A program made the position numbers and the translations under genes. A stretch of DNA of 64,000 nt from Virgibacillus dokdonensis. GTDB taxonomy: Bacteria > Bacillota > Bacilli > Bacillales > Amphibacillaceae. The notes below the pieces were generated by a model that saw nothing but the letters and a program-made list of their open reading frames with translations, was not told the origin of the DNA and searched no databases. This document shows positions 1 through 9,491 of this stretch, piece by piece. The stretch spans positions 3,471,333 to 3,535,332 of the forward strand of contig NZ_LT745763.1 in the NCBI RefSeq assembly GCF_900166595.1, given 5' to 3'. The stretch's first letter is position 1, and every line of letters starts with the position of its first letter.

Positions 1-950
1 ACCACTGTTTTTCCATACATATTCGTAAAATCAATAATAACATCTACACGTTCAGCAGGTGCAAGCAGAATTTTTCTCACAGCAATGGTTTGATTCATGA
101 ACCCACCATCTGTACCAATTTGATAAAAGAACTGACCAGAATCTAAGTAAAATTGGTAAAAACGAGAGTTTGAAGCATTTAATAAACGAAAACGATATTT
201 ACGCGGTTCCACAGCTAAATAAGGCCATATTTTCCCATTCACCATATTGAGTTCTCCCACAAACTCAGGAACGATAGATACAGGCAAAGATGGGATAGGG
301 GGTTGCGGCTGTGATGGATAATACAGTGAGCCATTTGCATTTACTGTCTTATCTTCCACCAACAATGGAATTTCATATTCCCCAGCAGGTAAATTCAACT
401 CTTTTTCTTGTTGACTACGAATAATATAAAAGCCCGCTAAACCAGCATACACATTCAATCTCGTTATTCCTAATGTATGGTCATGATACCAAAGCGCAGT
501 ACTTTTCATATTATTGCTGTAATCATAAATTTGTTTTGTGAAAAAAGGGCCTACCTCCCCAAAGTCTTTTGTAAACCATGCTTCTGGATAGCCATCGCTT
601 TCCGGCTCCGTTACTCCACCATGGACATGCACAACAGTCCGAACATCTGGTACATCTTTCCCCGCACCATGTACTGTATGGTCGATGGGCAAAAGATGTC
701 GTTGCGGTAATGCATTCATCCATTTAACCTTTATGCTCTCTCCAGAACACACTTCAATTGTTGGTCCTGGGGAACTATACTCATATCCCCATACTAATGT
801 ATTTGGTAAATCTCTATGTAAAGATGTTGTAAATTCAACCATTCGCACTTCATAGTAATTCACATAGTCTTTCTTCCCTTTTGGTTTTAAAACAGGCATC
901 TTAGGTAAAGCATCTACAAATTTTTCTAATTCTGTTGGATTTAATTTCAT
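1..950 (-). CDS. cotA: CotA-type multicopper oxidase, partial (3' end outside window)
   Basis: The reading frame opens at the ATG at 950 and stays open to the window edge, giving about 316 residues of a family that is usually near 510. It begins MKLNPTELEKFVDALPKMP, the usual opening of CotA/bilirubin-oxidase-like laccases. Two copper-ligand motifs are visible: VHVHGG and WYHDHT, which serve the type 2/type 3 centre. The remaining Cys and His ligands lie beyond the edge. Such enzymes oxidise phenolics or bilirubin with reduction of oxygen to water; CotA of Bacillus sits in the spore coat. No signal peptide is visible. A purine-rich site (GGGGGTG) lies about 8 nt before the ATG. Spore-coat location is inferred from the family only. 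The gene is divergent from hom. Confidence 0.9.
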   Translation of the reverse strand, partial: MKLNPTELEKFVDALPKMPVLKPKGKKDYVNYYEVRMVEFTTSLHRDLPNTLVWGYEYSSPGPTIEVCSGESIKVKWMNALPQRHLLPIDHTVHGAGKDVPDVRTVVHVHGGVTEPESDGYPEAWFTKDFGEVGPFFTKQIYDYSNNMKSTALWYHDHTLGITRLNVYAGLAGFYIIRSQQEKELNLPAGEYEIPLLVEDKTVNANGSLYYPSQPQPPIPSLPVSIVPEFVGELNMVNGKIWPYLAVEPRKYRFRLLNASNSRFYQFYLDSGQFFYQIGTDGGFMNQTIAVRKILLAPAERVDVIIDFTNMYGKTV

Positions 951-1316
951 ACACTTTCACCCCCAACTAAATGATATGCATTTATGTGCTAGTATCATGC
1001 CAACTAAATGAACATGAGTTCCTGTTCTTAACGTAAATTTAATACTGGAACGCAATTTCATCACAAATATATCCCTCATTTACGCATATTTCTAAAATAA
1101 GCAAAAAAGCGGAAAGAACTCAAGGGATTCTTATACCCCAAAACATATTTAACTATTGAAAACTTCAATCTTAAAGTCCCCTTACATCTTTTACTATGAA
1201 AACACACGAAAGACTTCCAAAAGTTCGAAGTAAAATTAATTATTGGGAACTTTCACTATTGCTATACTCCTTGTTTCGTGTTTAAATTACTATTAAACAT
1301 AAAATGAGGTGATGAT
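951..1316. other. Intergenic region between cotA and hom
   Basis: Divergent spacer. The 11-mer CAACTAAATGA occurs twice within 50 bp next to the cotA start. A -10-like TATACT lies at 1263-1268 before hom, with no good -35. I looked for a T-box leader or riboswitch in front of the threonine operon and saw neither. No gene is evident. Confidence 0.5.
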
Positions 1317-2648
1317 GTGGCAAACAAGGTTTCTATCGGTCTATTAGGGTTAGGTGTCGTTGGTTCAGGAATTATGAAGCTTATTGAAAATCAGCAAGAA
1401 GAGCTCGTTCACCAATTAGGCTGTTCTGTTGAAGTTAAGAGTGTATTAGTGCGCGATCTCGATAAAGCTCGTAACGTTAATGTGCAACAAACGTTTCTCA
1501 CTACCGACCCAGCAGACGTTCTCGAAGATCCAGAAATAGACGTGATCGTCGAAGTTATGGGGGGTATTGAAGAAGCATATCCATATACACTGAAAGCATT
1601 TAAAGCTAAAAAACATGTCGTTACTGCCAATAAAGATTTAATTGCTTTACATGGAACAGAATTGGAAGAAACGGCTCGCGAACATAAATGCGATTATTAT
1701 TACGAAGCTAGCGTAGCAGGTGGTATACCTATTTTACGAGGGATAACGGACGGTTTAGCTGCAGATAAAATTGAAAAAGTGATGGGGATTGTGAATGGAA
1801 CTACAAATTACATTTTAACAAAAATGACAAACGAAGGAATGACGTACGAAGCAGCCTTAAAAGAAGCGCAAGATTTAGGCTTTGCAGAATCTGACCCAAC
1901 AGCAGATGTTGAGGGATTAGATGCGGCTAGAAAAATGGCGATTTTGGGGAGACTCGCTTTTTCTACAGATGTTGCTTTATCCGAAGTAGAAGTAAACGGT
2001 ATTAAAAATTTAGAATTAGCAGATTTAGAATATGGAAGAAAATTCGGCTATACCATGAAATTAATTGGTTCTGCCGAATGTGAAGACGGACAAATGGAAG
2101 TGAGTGTGCAACCTACCTTACTATCCAATGATCATCCCTTAGCAGCTGTAAAAAATGAATACAACGCTGTTTATGTATATGGTAAAGCGGTTGGTGAAAC
2201 AATGTTTTACGGCCCTGGTGCGGGAAGCTTGCCGACAGCGACCGCTATCGTCTCGGATCTTATTACCGTAATAAAGAATATGCGATTAGGCGTAAATGGT
2301 AATTCTTCTTTAAAACCAAGAATTTCTGCGACATTGCGCAGCAGTGAACAACGTTCTGGGCAATTTTATTTACGTATTCATGTCAAAGATCAAATTGGAG
2401 CATTCTCAGAAATCTCCACATTATTTAATGACTTACATGTAAGCTTCAAACGTATACTACAAACACCAATGAAGCAACAAGATTTAGCAGAAATCATTTT
2501 GATTACACATCAAACATCTTTAGCAACTTTTGAAAATGCATTAGAACAACTTTATGAGCTAGATGTCGTCCAGCAAATTAAAAGCTACTATAAAGTGGAA
2601 GGAGATGCACCAGATGAAGTGGCCGGGACTACTAAAGCATTATCATGA
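1317..2648 (+). CDS. hom: Homoserine dehydrogenase
   Basis: Catalyses NAD(P)H-dependent reduction of aspartate semialdehyde to homoserine, the branch point to threonine and methionine. The N-terminus carries the Rossmann motif [11 protein letters not shown]. The catalytic region includes [14 protein letters not shown] and [17 protein letters not shown]-terminal ACT domain (from about [15 protein letters not shown]) suggests allosteric feedback, as known in the family. Length is 443 aa, close to the Bacillus enzyme (about 433). Start is GTG at 1317, preceded by GAGGTGAT at 1306-1313. It is the first gene of hom-thrC-thrB; its 3' end overlaps thrC by 35 nt, so the genes are probably translationally coupled. 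Confidence 0.97.
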   Translation: MANKVSIGLLGLGVVGSGIMKLIENQQEELVHQLGCSVEVKSVLVRDLDKARNVNVQQTFLTTDPADVLEDPEIDVIVEVMGGIEEAYPYTLKAFKAKKHVVTANKDLIALHGTELEETAREHKCDYYYEASVAGGIPILRGITDGLAADKIEKVMGIVNGTTNYILTKMTNEGMTYEAALKEAQDLGFAESDPTADVEGLDAARKMAILGRLAFSTDVALSEVEVNGIKNLELADLEYGRKFGYTMKLIGSAECEDGQMEVSVQPTLLSNDHPLAAVKNEYNAVYVYGKAVGETMFYGPGAGSLPTATAIVSDLITVIKNMRLGVNGNSSLKPRISATLRSSEQRSGQFYLRIHVKDQIGAFSEISTLFNDLHVSFKRILQTPMKQQDLAEIILITHQTSLATFENALEQLYELDVVQQIKSYYKVEGDAPDEVAGTTKALS

Positions 2649-3675
2649 GTATTTACCAACAACACATCATACACCTGCACTAACGTTACATGAAGGGAAC
2701 ACCCCGCTTATTCCATTAACAAACTTATCACAAAAATTAGGCATAGAATTGTATGGAAAAATAGAAGGTGCTAACCCAACTGGATCTTTCAAAGATCGAG
2801 GAATGGTAATGGCTGTCGCAAAAGCAATCGAAAAAGGTAGTAAATCTATTATTTGCGCCTCAACTGGAAACACTTCGGCTTCTGCTGCAGCCTATGCTGC
2901 AAAAGCTGGCATCAAAGCAATTATTGTTATACCTAAAGGAAAAGTCGCACTCGGTAAACTAGCACAAGCGATCATGTACGGAGCAGAGATTGTCGAAATA
3001 GATGGTAATTTTGATGAGGCATTAACGATGGTACGTCATTTAAGTGAAACCCAGCCCATTACCTTAGTTAATTCGGTGAATCCTTACCGGATAGAAGGAC
3101 AGAAAACAGCTGCTTTTGAAGTTTGTGATGCCTTAGGAAGTGCTCCTGATGTGCTTGCTATCCCTGTAGGTAATGCAGGAAATATTAGCGCTTATTGGAA
3201 AGGCTTTAAAGAATACGACGCTTTTAAGCAAACAGGTCTTCCAAAAATGTTCGGATTCGAAGCGGAAGGAGCTGCAGCCATCGTTCAAAATCAAGTCATT
3301 GAACAACCAGAGACGATCGCAACAGCAATTCGGATTGGAAACCCTGCTAGTTGGAAATTAGCTGAAGCTGCTAGAGATGAGTCGGGAGGAATGATAAAAG
3401 CTGTTAGTGACGACGAAATTATCCATGCATTTAAAACATTAGCGCAAACGGAAGGAATTTTTGCTGAATCAGGCTCTAATGCGTCCATTGCTGGCGTTAT
3501 TCGCGAAACAAACAACGGAACAATTAAACAAGGAAGTAAAGTGGTAGCGGTGTTAACAGGAAACGGGTTAAAAGATCCACAAACAGCAATCGATCAATTA
3601 AACATCGATCCTGTATCATTGCCAAATGATGAACAGGCAGTAATAGACTATATAACGAAACAGGTTAACGTATGA
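2614..3675 (+). CDS. thrC: Threonine synthase
   Basis: PLP-dependent conversion of O-phosphohomoserine to threonine. The PLP-lysine motif [11 protein letters not shown] and the conserved CASTGNTSA and AIPVGNAGN segments are present, as is the C-terminal [13 protein letters not shown]. The start at 2614 ([15 protein letters not shown]) gives 353 aa and matches the Bacillus N-terminus; it has AAGGAG at 2599-2604, nine bases upstream. An in-frame ATG at 2605 sits directly on that site and one at 2563 has no such site, so both are less likely. It overlaps hom upstream, and thrB downstream through ATGA. Confidence 0.97.
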   Translation: MKWPGLLKHYHEYLPTTHHTPALTLHEGNTPLIPLTNLSQKLGIELYGKIEGANPTGSFKDRGMVMAVAKAIEKGSKSIICASTGNTSASAAAYAAKAGIKAIIVIPKGKVALGKLAQAIMYGAEIVEIDGNFDEALTMVRHLSETQPITLVNSVNPYRIEGQKTAAFEVCDALGSAPDVLAIPVGNAGNISAYWKGFKEYDAFKQTGLPKMFGFEAEGAAAIVQNQVIEQPETIATAIRIGNPASWKLAEAARDESGGMIKAVSDDEIIHAFKTLAQTEGIFAESGSNASIAGVIRETNNGTIKQGSKVVAVLTGNGLKDPQTAIDQLNIDPVSLPNDEQAVIDYITKQVNV

Positions 3676-4568
3676 ACAACTTTACCATTTCTGTACCAGC
3701 CAGTTCCGCAAATATCGGACCTGGCTTTGACTCATTAGGACTAGCACTGGATCTATATCTTACATTAACTGTTTCTGAAAATGATGCATGGAAAATCTAC
3801 CAACAGTCTCTGTTACTCCCAGCTTGCAACAATTATACAGATCATTTTATTTATCAAATAGCGCAACATACGGCTACACAATACGGAAAAGAACTACCTA
3901 CTTGTTGTTTAACCATCGATAGTTCCATTCCATTAGCTCGTGGCTTGGGAAGTAGCGCATCAGCAATTATTGCTGGCATTGAATTAGCCAACCAATGTTG
4001 TCAGCTTCACCTTTCAAAAGAGGAAAAACTACAGTTAGCTACAGAGCAAGAAGGCCATCCCGATAACGTAGGTGCGGCTCTTTTTGGTGGACTTGTCATA
4101 ACGAATTATAATGGTGATACTTCTGTTGATATATGTAGAATAGATCAATTAAACATAGATATGATCATTTTTATTCCACAAGATGAATTAAAAACCGAAG
4201 CTGCAAGAAATGTGTTACCGGATACGTACTCACGAGCTCATGCTGCACAAGCAAGCAGTATTGGGAATGTCTTTATTGCAGCATTAATGAACGAAGACTA
4301 TCCAATGGCAGGAAAGATGATGGAAAAAGATATCTTTCATGAACCTTATCGCGCTGAATTAATTCCAAACTATGCGCCTATCAAACAGAAAGCGAACGAG
4401 CTTGGTGCATATGGTACGGTGATTAGTGGTGCTGGGCCAACGATGATCTCCTTTTTCCCTAAAGGAACTGGCACCCAGAACAAGCAAAAGTTACAAGCAG
4501 CATTTCCTAGCTACAACATCCAGCAAAGAAAAATGGATTCTACAGGTTTACGAGTAGAAAAGAAGTAG
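3672..4568 (+). CDS. thrB: Homoserine kinase
   Basis: Phosphorylates homoserine with ATP to O-phosphohomoserine, the substrate of ThrC. It is a GHMP-family kinase of 298 aa: the N-terminus has [15 protein letters not shown] and the ATP-binding motif 2 is [13 protein letters not shown] at about residues 86-98. A C-terminal SGAGPTMI motif is present. It overlaps thrC by 4 nt (ATGA at 3672-3675), completing the threonine operon. A hairpin with T-run follows 11 nt after the stop codon. Confidence 0.97.
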   Translation: MNNFTISVPASSANIGPGFDSLGLALDLYLTLTVSENDAWKIYQQSLLLPACNNYTDHFIYQIAQHTATQYGKELPTCCLTIDSSIPLARGLGSSASAIIAGIELANQCCQLHLSKEEKLQLATEQEGHPDNVGAALFGGLVITNYNGDTSVDICRIDQLNIDMIIFIPQDELKTEAARNVLPDTYSRAHAAQASSIGNVFIAALMNEDYPMAGKMMEKDIFHEPYRAELIPNYAPIKQKANELGAYGTVISGAGPTMISFFPKGTGTQNKQKLQAAFPSYNIQQRKMDSTGLRVEKK

Positions 4569-4578
4569 GCTTAGAGCT

Positions 4579-4602
4579 CCCATCTACATCGATGGGTTTT
4601 TC
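4579..4602 (+). terminator. Terminator of the threonine operon
   Basis: Stem CCCATC (4579-4584) and GATGGG (4591-4596) with a 6-nt loop and five T, 10 nt after the thrB stop. Confidence 0.7.
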
Positions 4603-4702
4603 CAACTCCTTCAAGATAAATAGAGGCTCATACCATATGAACCTTACTCCTTTTCTATCGTGTACGTGGATGAAATAGGGACATCATGCAAACAGCTATT
4701 AA

Positions 4703-4748
4703 AAAACGTAGCATATCTCCAAAACGATAAGGTGATATGCTACGTTTT
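4703..4748. terminator. Strong 15-bp stem-loop downstream of thrB
   Basis: Perfect 15-bp inverted repeat: AAAACGTAGCATATC at 4703-4717 and its complement at 4734-4748, with a 16-nt loop. A-rich and T-rich flanks allow it to work as a terminator in either direction. The short open frames here (such as 4660-4866) are not convincing genes. Confidence 0.5.
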
Positions 4749-4865
4749 AAATCTCATTTTTTATAAAATGGAAAACACCCCGAATAAAAATAGACTAAAT
4801 TCCTGTAAGAAACAGTACAAACGGAAGCACTCACACGAAAGTAATTTTTGCTTTTCGAAGATTTG

Positions 4866-4912
4866 AACGCCTTGAACGCAGAAAACGATGTATGTTATCG
4901 TAAAGGCGTTTT
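4866..4912. terminator. Stem-loop between thrB and argF
   Basis: AACGCCTT (4866-4873) pairs with AAGGCGTT (4903-4910), and an inner ACGAT/ATCGT stem stacks inside. A short T-run follows on the plus strand. It may terminate transcription between the convergent thrB and argF units. Confidence 0.45.
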
Positions 4913-4935
4913 GCATATTCGGTAAATATTATAAA

Positions 4936-5021
4936 CTTCAGCGAATAAATGATGAACTTCAAACAGCTTTCCTGTAAACTTCAGCGACTTTTCTACAAAT
5001 TCGAGCACATTTCCTGTGAAC
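4936..5021. repeat. Degenerate 21-bp tandem repeat at the argF 3' end
   Basis: About four units of 21-22 bp, each opening with AACTTC or AATTCGAGC, for example units with AACTTCAGCGA and AATTCGAGCAC, each followed by a TTTTC or TTTCC core. One unit core (AGCGACTTTTCTAC) closely matches AGCGAGTTTTCTAC, the first unit of the 48.3 kb array, so the two loci belong to one repeat family. It abuts the argF stop codon region. Confidence 0.6.
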
Positions 5022-5027
5022 TTCTAC

Positions 5028-5987
5028 TTAATCGCTCATTAAAGCAGCTAATAAAGCTTTTTGAGCATGTAATCGATTTTCTGCTTGCTGAAAAACAACG
5101 GATTGTAAACCATCCATCACTTCAGCAGTCACTTCTTCCCCTCGATGGGCTGGTAAACAATGCATAAAGTTGCCCTCATTTTTTGCTAGTTGCATTAATT
5201 CTCTATTTACCTGGAAATCAGCAAACGCTACTTCTCTCTTAGCTTGCTCTGCTTCTTGCCCCATACTCGCCCAAACATCTGTATAGATAATATCCGCTTG
5301 CTGTACAGCTTCTCGAGCGTCATCCGTAATAAGGAGGCTCGCATCAGACTGATCAGCTCGTTTACTAGCTTCGGTTACAATCTCCTCATCTGGTTGATAG
5401 CCTTTCGGAGATGCTATCGCAACATCCATTCCTAACATGCTCCCGCCAAGCATTAACGAATGTGCCATATTATTGCCGTCACCTATATAGGCTATTTTCA
5501 CGCCTTGAAGCTGACCTTTTATTTCTTTTATCGTTAACAAATCGGCTAAAACCTGACAAGGATGATATACATCTGTTAGTCCATTAATTACAGGTATACT
5601 AGCTTTATTCGCTAATTCTTCTACATCTGTTTGCGAAAAAGTGCGAATCATAATTCCGTCTAAATATCCTGACAATACTTGCGCTGTGTCTGCAATTGTT
5701 TCCCCACGCCCAATTTGTAAATCATTGGAACTTAAAAAAATTCCGTTCCCACCTAGTTGATACATTCCGACCTCGAAGGACACTCTCGTTCTCGTTGAAG
5801 ATTTTTCAAAAATCATCCCTAACGTCTTACCTTGTAGCAATGGATCTGGCTTACCAATTTTATGGTTTGCTTTCAATTTTTGCGCAAAATCAATTAACTC
5901 TTCTATTTCCTCACGGGTATAATCAGCCAAAGTTAAAAAGTCTCTCCCTTTTAAACCTTTTAACGTTTCTTTCACTCCAATTACCAT
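5028..5987 (-). CDS. argF: Ornithine carbamoyltransferase
   Basis: Condenses carbamoyl phosphate and ornithine to citrulline in arginine synthesis. Carbamoyl-phosphate site motif FEKSSTRTRVSFE, the HPCQVLADLLT ornithine-carbamoyltransferase motif and the C-terminal HCLPAHRGEEV are all present. Length of 319 aa is normal. It stands alone here rather than beside argCJBD; no other arginine gene is in the window. Start ATG at 5987 follows GGCGGCGATAGG. A good promoter overlapped by an ArgR-like palindrome lies upstream, so arginine repression is inferred. Confidence 0.96.
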   Translation of the reverse strand: MVIGVKETLKGLKGRDFLTLADYTREEIEELIDFAQKLKANHKIGKPDPLLQGKTLGMIFEKSSTRTRVSFEVGMYQLGGNGIFLSSNDLQIGRGETIADTAQVLSGYLDGIMIRTFSQTDVEELANKASIPVINGLTDVYHPCQVLADLLTIKEIKGQLQGVKIAYIGDGNNMAHSLMLGGSMLGMDVAIASPKGYQPDEEIVTEASKRADQSDASLLITDDAREAVQQADIIYTDVWASMGQEAEQAKREVAFADFQVNRELMQLAKNEGNFMHCLPAHRGEEVTAEVMDGLQSVVFQQAENRLHAQKALLAALMSD

Positions 5988-6013
5988 CCTATCGCCGCCT
6001 TTTTTAATTGTTT

Positions 6014-6049
6014 ATGAATTATTATGCACTATTAATAATAAATATACAA
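6014..6049 (-). promoter_or_regulatory. argF promoter with ArgR-like box
   Basis: On the minus strand TTGTAT (6044-6049) and CATAAT (6021-6026) are 17 bp apart. The -10 is embedded in a TGCATAATAATTCA palindrome resembling half to full ARG boxes of Bacillus. Binding by ArgR/AhrC is inferred from the match and the downstream argF. Confidence 0.55.
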
Positions 6050-6140
6050 TAGGAGCATGCGAAATTGTTTGTAATTTATAAATAAAACATCTTTTTATGG
6101 AGGGATGATGTGAAAGAAAATGGTCATATAGGATATAAGT

Positions 6141-6175
6141 AAGCTCCATACACGCAAAAGGTGAACGGAGCTTTT
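6141..6175 (+). terminator. Hairpin between argF and rlmI
   Basis: AAGCTCC (6141-6147) pairs with GGAGCTT (6167-6173), followed by a short T-run on the plus strand. No plus-strand gene precedes it, except a 10-codon frame starting GTG at 6110 with an excellent ribosome site. Role unknown. Confidence 0.4.
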
Positions 6176-6266
6176 CACTATAAAAGTGATATAAATTTTC
6201 AGGAAATAGGACAGCTATTGCTTATAAAAGATGAATAGCAAGCAATTGTCTTCATCAAGCTTACAC

Positions 6267-7463
6267 TTATTTTTTCTGTATTTGCACGATACACACTTTC
6301 AAGTAATTACTTTGGATAAACTGTTTATTCGTTTGAAAATCAGCTGGCAGTTGATACTGTTCCAGAATATTATAATTCACTTGCATTTTATGACACGCTT
6401 GCTTGATGAAACCTTTAAACTTCTTCATACCAAAACTAGCATTATTGGTAGATGCAACAATGACACCACGATTACTTGTAATGGAAATGGCATCTTGAAG
6501 CAAGGTAGGATAATCCTTTGCTGTACGGAATGTTCGTTTTTTAGATCGTGCAAAACTAGGAGGATCAAGGATGACTAAATCATATTGCAATTGCTTTCTG
6601 CGCGCATACTTAAAATAATCAAACACGTCCATGACCACAATTTCATGTTGCTCAAAATCAATCTCATTTACACTAAACTGTTCTACGGTCTTTGGCTTAC
6701 TCCGTTTTGCGAGGTCCACGCTTGTCGTTTTCTCAGCTCCACCTAACGCAGCAGCGATGGAAAACGCACCCGTATAAGAAAATGTATTTAAAACACGCTT
6801 GCCTTCAGCATATGTATCACGTATTGCCTTACGAACATCACGTTGGTCTAGGAAAATACCTGTCATAGCACCATCGTTTAAATAAACAGCATATTGCATG
6901 CCATTTTCTTTCACAATAATTGGAAATTCCCCGCGCTCTCCTTTTATAAAATCATCGTCTTCCACGTACTCACCATGTTTACGAAATCGCTTTTTCTCAT
7001 AAATGGCATCATAATCGCCTAATGTATCTAAAACGTCGATGACAAACTGTTTATATGCATATATCCCCTCACTATACCAGTTAATTAAGTAATAACCCGC
7101 ATAATAATCAATCGTTAAACCACCTATACCGTCTCCTTCGCCATTAAATACGCGAAACGCATTTGTGTCCGGGGATTGAAAAAAGCCTTGGCGTTTATTC
7201 ATCGCCGCTAACATCTTAGACTGAAATAACGCTGCAAGATCCAATGGACCCTGACGGTGCGTCAATACCCAGCCTACTCCTTTATTTTGAACACCAATAT
7301 ATCCATTAGCGATAAATCGATTTTTCATATCCAATAGCCGAACCACGGAGCCCTCTTCTGGCAACTCCTGCTCCTTTACAGCTTCTTTATGGATAAGCGG
7401 ATACCCTTCTCGCATTTGTTTGCTATAATCATCGTTTATATGTAATGTTACTTCTTTAGCCAT
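6267..7463 (-). CDS. rlmI: Class I SAM-dependent rRNA (cytosine) methyltransferase, RlmI/YwbD type
   Basis: 398 aa, the usual length of the RlmI/YwbD family. The N-terminal part fits a PUA RNA-binding domain; the central and C-terminal part is a Rossmann methyltransferase with NTFSYTGAFSIAAALGGA as the SAM-binding loop and LDPPSFARSKK as the catalytic motif IV. The family makes m5C in 23S rRNA; the exact site here is not shown by the sequence. It begins MAKEVTLHINDDYSKQM. It is a single gene with a 30-bp inverted repeat just upstream. Confidence 0.88.
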   Translation of the reverse strand: MAKEVTLHINDDYSKQMREGYPLIHKEAVKEQELPEEGSVVRLLDMKNRFIANGYIGVQNKGVGWVLTHRQGPLDLAALFQSKMLAAMNKRQGFFQSPDTNAFRVFNGEGDGIGGLTIDYYAGYYLINWYSEGIYAYKQFVIDVLDTLGDYDAIYEKKRFRKHGEYVEDDDFIKGERGEFPIIVKENGMQYAVYLNDGAMTGIFLDQRDVRKAIRDTYAEGKRVLNTFSYTGAFSIAAALGGAEKTTSVDLAKRSKPKTVEQFSVNEIDFEQHEIVVMDVFDYFKYARRKQLQYDLVILDPPSFARSKKRTFRTAKDYPTLLQDAISITSNRGVIVASTNNASFGMKKFKGFIKQACHKMQVNYNILEQYQLPADFQTNKQFIQSNYLKVCIVQIQKK

Positions 7464-7485
7464 TTTTTCATTCCTAACCTACGTT

Positions 7486-7515
7486 TTTCTTTATTATGGC
7501 ATGCCAATAAAGAAA
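7486..7515. promoter_or_regulatory. Inverted repeat upstream of rlmI
   Basis: TTTCTTTATT (7486-7495) and its exact complement (7506-7515) flank a centre containing GGCATGCC, itself a palindrome. It lies 23 bp upstream of the rlmI start. It could be an operator or a terminator for the upstream pair. Confidence 0.45.
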
Positions 7516-7553
7516 TGAAAAGCTCTTTTACCCGATTGTATGTGTCGAGTTTT

Positions 7554-7592
7554 TTAGAAAAACTTGGCTTGTGGCGAGAGCCTTTATAATGT
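7554..7592 (+). repeat. R1 repeat, 5' fragment
   Basis: Begins TTAGAAAAACTTGGCTTGT like the full R1 elements and then breaks off. It lies between rlmI and the DUF5344 gene, where the 3' part is missing. Confidence 0.5.
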
Positions 7593-7690
7593 ACTTGCTT
7601 TCACAATCAATTATTCCATGTAATCAATGATTTCTTTATTATGTAAAACTTTTATGAACACCCTAATAATTATGTGACAATTGTTTCTAC

Positions 7691-7972
7691 TTATTTCATC
7701 AAATTCATGGATGAAGCAGTAGCCTGTTCCGACTCCATAAATAAATTAACCGCTTTCATTGTTGTTTCTCCGTGTTCTAATAACAATGATTGGTATTTCG
7801 AAATAAGCCCCTCTAGCAAGTCATTCATTGCTTCTAATTTTCTTGCCATCCCCAGTGTATTGTTGACTAATTGCGTACTTATCATATTCGCATGCAATTG
7901 ATTGCTCGTTGTTTCTACATTTGTAATCGCTTTTTGAATTGGAGCATGGGCTACCTTAATTTCGTCACTCAT
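7691..7972 (-). CDS. ywqI: YwqI-like DUF5344 protein (LXG-toxin partner family)
   Basis: 93-aa all-helical, acidic protein with no signal peptide, matching YwqI in length and helical pattern. Related small proteins accompany LXG toxins exported by type VII secretion and act as targeting or chaperone partners. It overlaps the stop of the DUF5082 gene by one base (TAATG), so the two are coupled. The expected next gene, an LXG toxin, is absent: downstream are only an R1 fragment, an inverted repeat and rlmI. The family call rests on length, helix pattern and pairing, not on a profile search. Confidence 0.6.
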   Translation of the reverse strand: MSDEIKVAHAPIQKAITNVETTSNQLHANMISTQLVNNTLGMARKLEAMNDLLEGLISKYQSLLLEHGETTMKAVNLFMESEQATASSMNLMK

Positions 7973-8391
7973 TAATTCAATAACTCCCTTCGTTGTTTCC
8001 CATATAAATCATCTAAAATATCACTTTGGGTTGACAAATCCATACGGATATCAATGATGGATTGTTTCGTTTCTTTAATTTTATCATTTAATTGCTCCAA
8101 CGTTTGGGTTAATTGATAATCATATAAATTAATATAACTTCTAAACAGCGTATGTTCTTTCCACTGCTCATACTGATCTGCTAAATGACCTGCCCATGTA
8201 TTTCCAGTTAACTCAGGCTTTGTACACCATGTCTTATACTGTTTGAGTTCTTCCTGGTTCTCCTGTAAATTTGCTTGTGCTAATACAAGTCGTTCTAAGT
8301 CCCTTCTTTTTTCATCTAATTGAAGATGAAGCATATATAGTGAATTTTGTGTTCGGGTAATTTGTCCATTAATCCAATGCAATGATTCCAT
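7972..8391 (-). CDS. ywqH: YwqH-like DUF5082 protein (LXG-toxin partner family)
   Basis: 139-aa coiled-coil-rich protein with heptad-like stretches (residues 1-50 and 100-135). A central TWAGHLADQYEQW segment resembles the WXG turn region of DUF5082 proteins. In Bacillus subtilis the order is ywqH-ywqI-ywqJ, with YwqJ being the LXG DNase toxin; here the first two genes are kept in that order and size and the toxin is missing. Start ATG at 8391 follows GAGGTGAGG. Likely cytoplasmic until co-exported. Function in the absence of a toxin is unknown. Confidence 0.62.
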   Translation of the reverse strand: MESLHWINGQITRTQNSLYMLHLQLDEKRRDLERLVLAQANLQENQEELKQYKTWCTKPELTGNTWAGHLADQYEQWKEHTLFRSYINLYDYQLTQTLEQLNDKIKETKQSIIDIRMDLSTQSDILDDLYGKQRRELLN

Positions 8392-8627
8392 TTCCTCACC
8401 TCGGACTTCTGTCTTCCAGCTATATGTTGTCTTTCATCCACTTACTTCTATTATATAGTATTGAAAACTTTGTTTTAAGAGGAACTTTTGCCTATATTTG
8501 TTTACAAAAATATTCTCCCCGAGTAGGTAGGAAGTAGCAAAGCAACGGACAAATGCAATGTTTTAAAGACAATGCTCTTGCAATGTTAACTTCTTTCATG
8601 TTTGCTGTAAATTTTAATATAATATAA

Positions 8628-8710
8628 ACAACGGCTATCGCAAAAGCCTTTATGACGATAAAACGCCGTCTTTTTTCTTATACTACAAAATTTTATACTT
8701 TTCTAAAAAT
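8628..8710 (+). repeat. R1 repeat, diverged copy
   Basis: Carries GCCTTTATGACGATAAAACG, the CTTATACTA box and the TTTTATACTTTTCTA tail of R1; its 5' box is lost. It lies in the 413-bp gap upstream of the DUF5082 gene. Apart from a TATAAT-like -10 at 8450-8455 (minus), nothing else is recognised in that gap. Confidence 0.55.
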
Positions 8711-8804
8711 ACAAGCAAAAAGCCCCCATATCTAGATATACTGTAAATGTCACTTACTCCGATTACAGCATTTCCTTGGAGACTTATCTACTATCCGGTT
8801 GTTA

Positions 8805-9491
8805 TCATTGATTAATATATCTGACGTTTCCATCCGACTTCAATTCTATATCCTCAGCAGCACGAATGAACAAGATTCTTTCACCATTACGAAACGCCCC
8901 ATCTGACAAGTTTCTTTCTTCGCTAAACTGTTTAAATGGCAGCTCCGATTGTATGGTATAAACGTTTTTTTCTATGCTTTGAGGCTCCCATATCGTCAGT
9001 TGCGGGTCTTTAAATGTAACGATTGGAAATACATCTTCTTCTATAAATTGCATCACATTGATACCATTAATAAAGTGTGGAGACTGAAAATAACGGATGT
9101 CAATTTTATTTTGCAAATCCCCTGTTCTTTCCACATACACATCCATGGAACCATCAGGCGATACTATATGTAATGGTTGATTAGAGGATACAGAAAACTC
9201 CCATTGTTTTTGTTGATAGGAGGAATCTACATCTTGCCAATGACGGTCACCTGCAAAATAATTGTACAAAACGATATCCGAATTCTTCGCTTGCCTTTTT
9301 ACAACTTCATTATATGGAACAAAAAATGAGATCCCGGCAGCAATCAATAGTAGGATGACATATCCAAGAAAAATAAACTTTACATATTGATGGTAATGAC
9401 GAAAACGATGTTTAGAGAGTTTGAGAACACCAAAAACAATTACAACAAACAGAAGCAAAATGAACAGAGGCAAATACGCTAAAACGCCCAT
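8805..9491 (-). CDS. Membrane protein of unknown function, last gene of the GntR/ABC operon
   Basis: 228 aa. Two hydrophobic segments at about residues 5-24 and 38-60 are followed by a large soluble region rich in beta-strand patterns, so most of the protein probably faces outside. No known catalytic motif was seen. Its start overlaps the end of the permease gene, placing it in the same operon as the ABC genes. It may be an accessory subunit or sensor of the transporter; this is inference from position only. Confidence 0.7.
   Translation of the reverse strand: MGVLAYLPLFILLLFVVIVFGVLKLSKHRFRHYHQYVKFIFLGYVILLLIAAGISFFVPYNEVVKRQAKNSDIVLYNYFAGDRHWQDVDSSYQQKQWEFSVSSNQPLHIVSPDGSMDVYVERTGDLQNKIDIRYFQSPHFINGINVMQFIEEDVFPIVTFKDPQLTIWEPQSIEKNVYTIQSELPFKQFSEERNLSDGAFRNGERILFIRAAEDIELKSDGNVRYINQ

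Noticed and set aside
951..1316. T-box or other leader riboswitch before hom
   Set aside because: No T-box core or conserved riboswitch segment found in the 366-bp gap.
4660..4866. 68-codon frame downstream of thrB
   Set aside because: Overlaps a 15-bp perfect stem-loop, has no ribosome site and an odd composition.
6110..6142. Ten-codon leader peptide (GTG start, excellent ribosome site) followed by a hairpin
   Set aside because: The neighbouring genes on both sides are on the minus strand, so there is nothing on the plus strand for it to control. Kept only as a curiosity.
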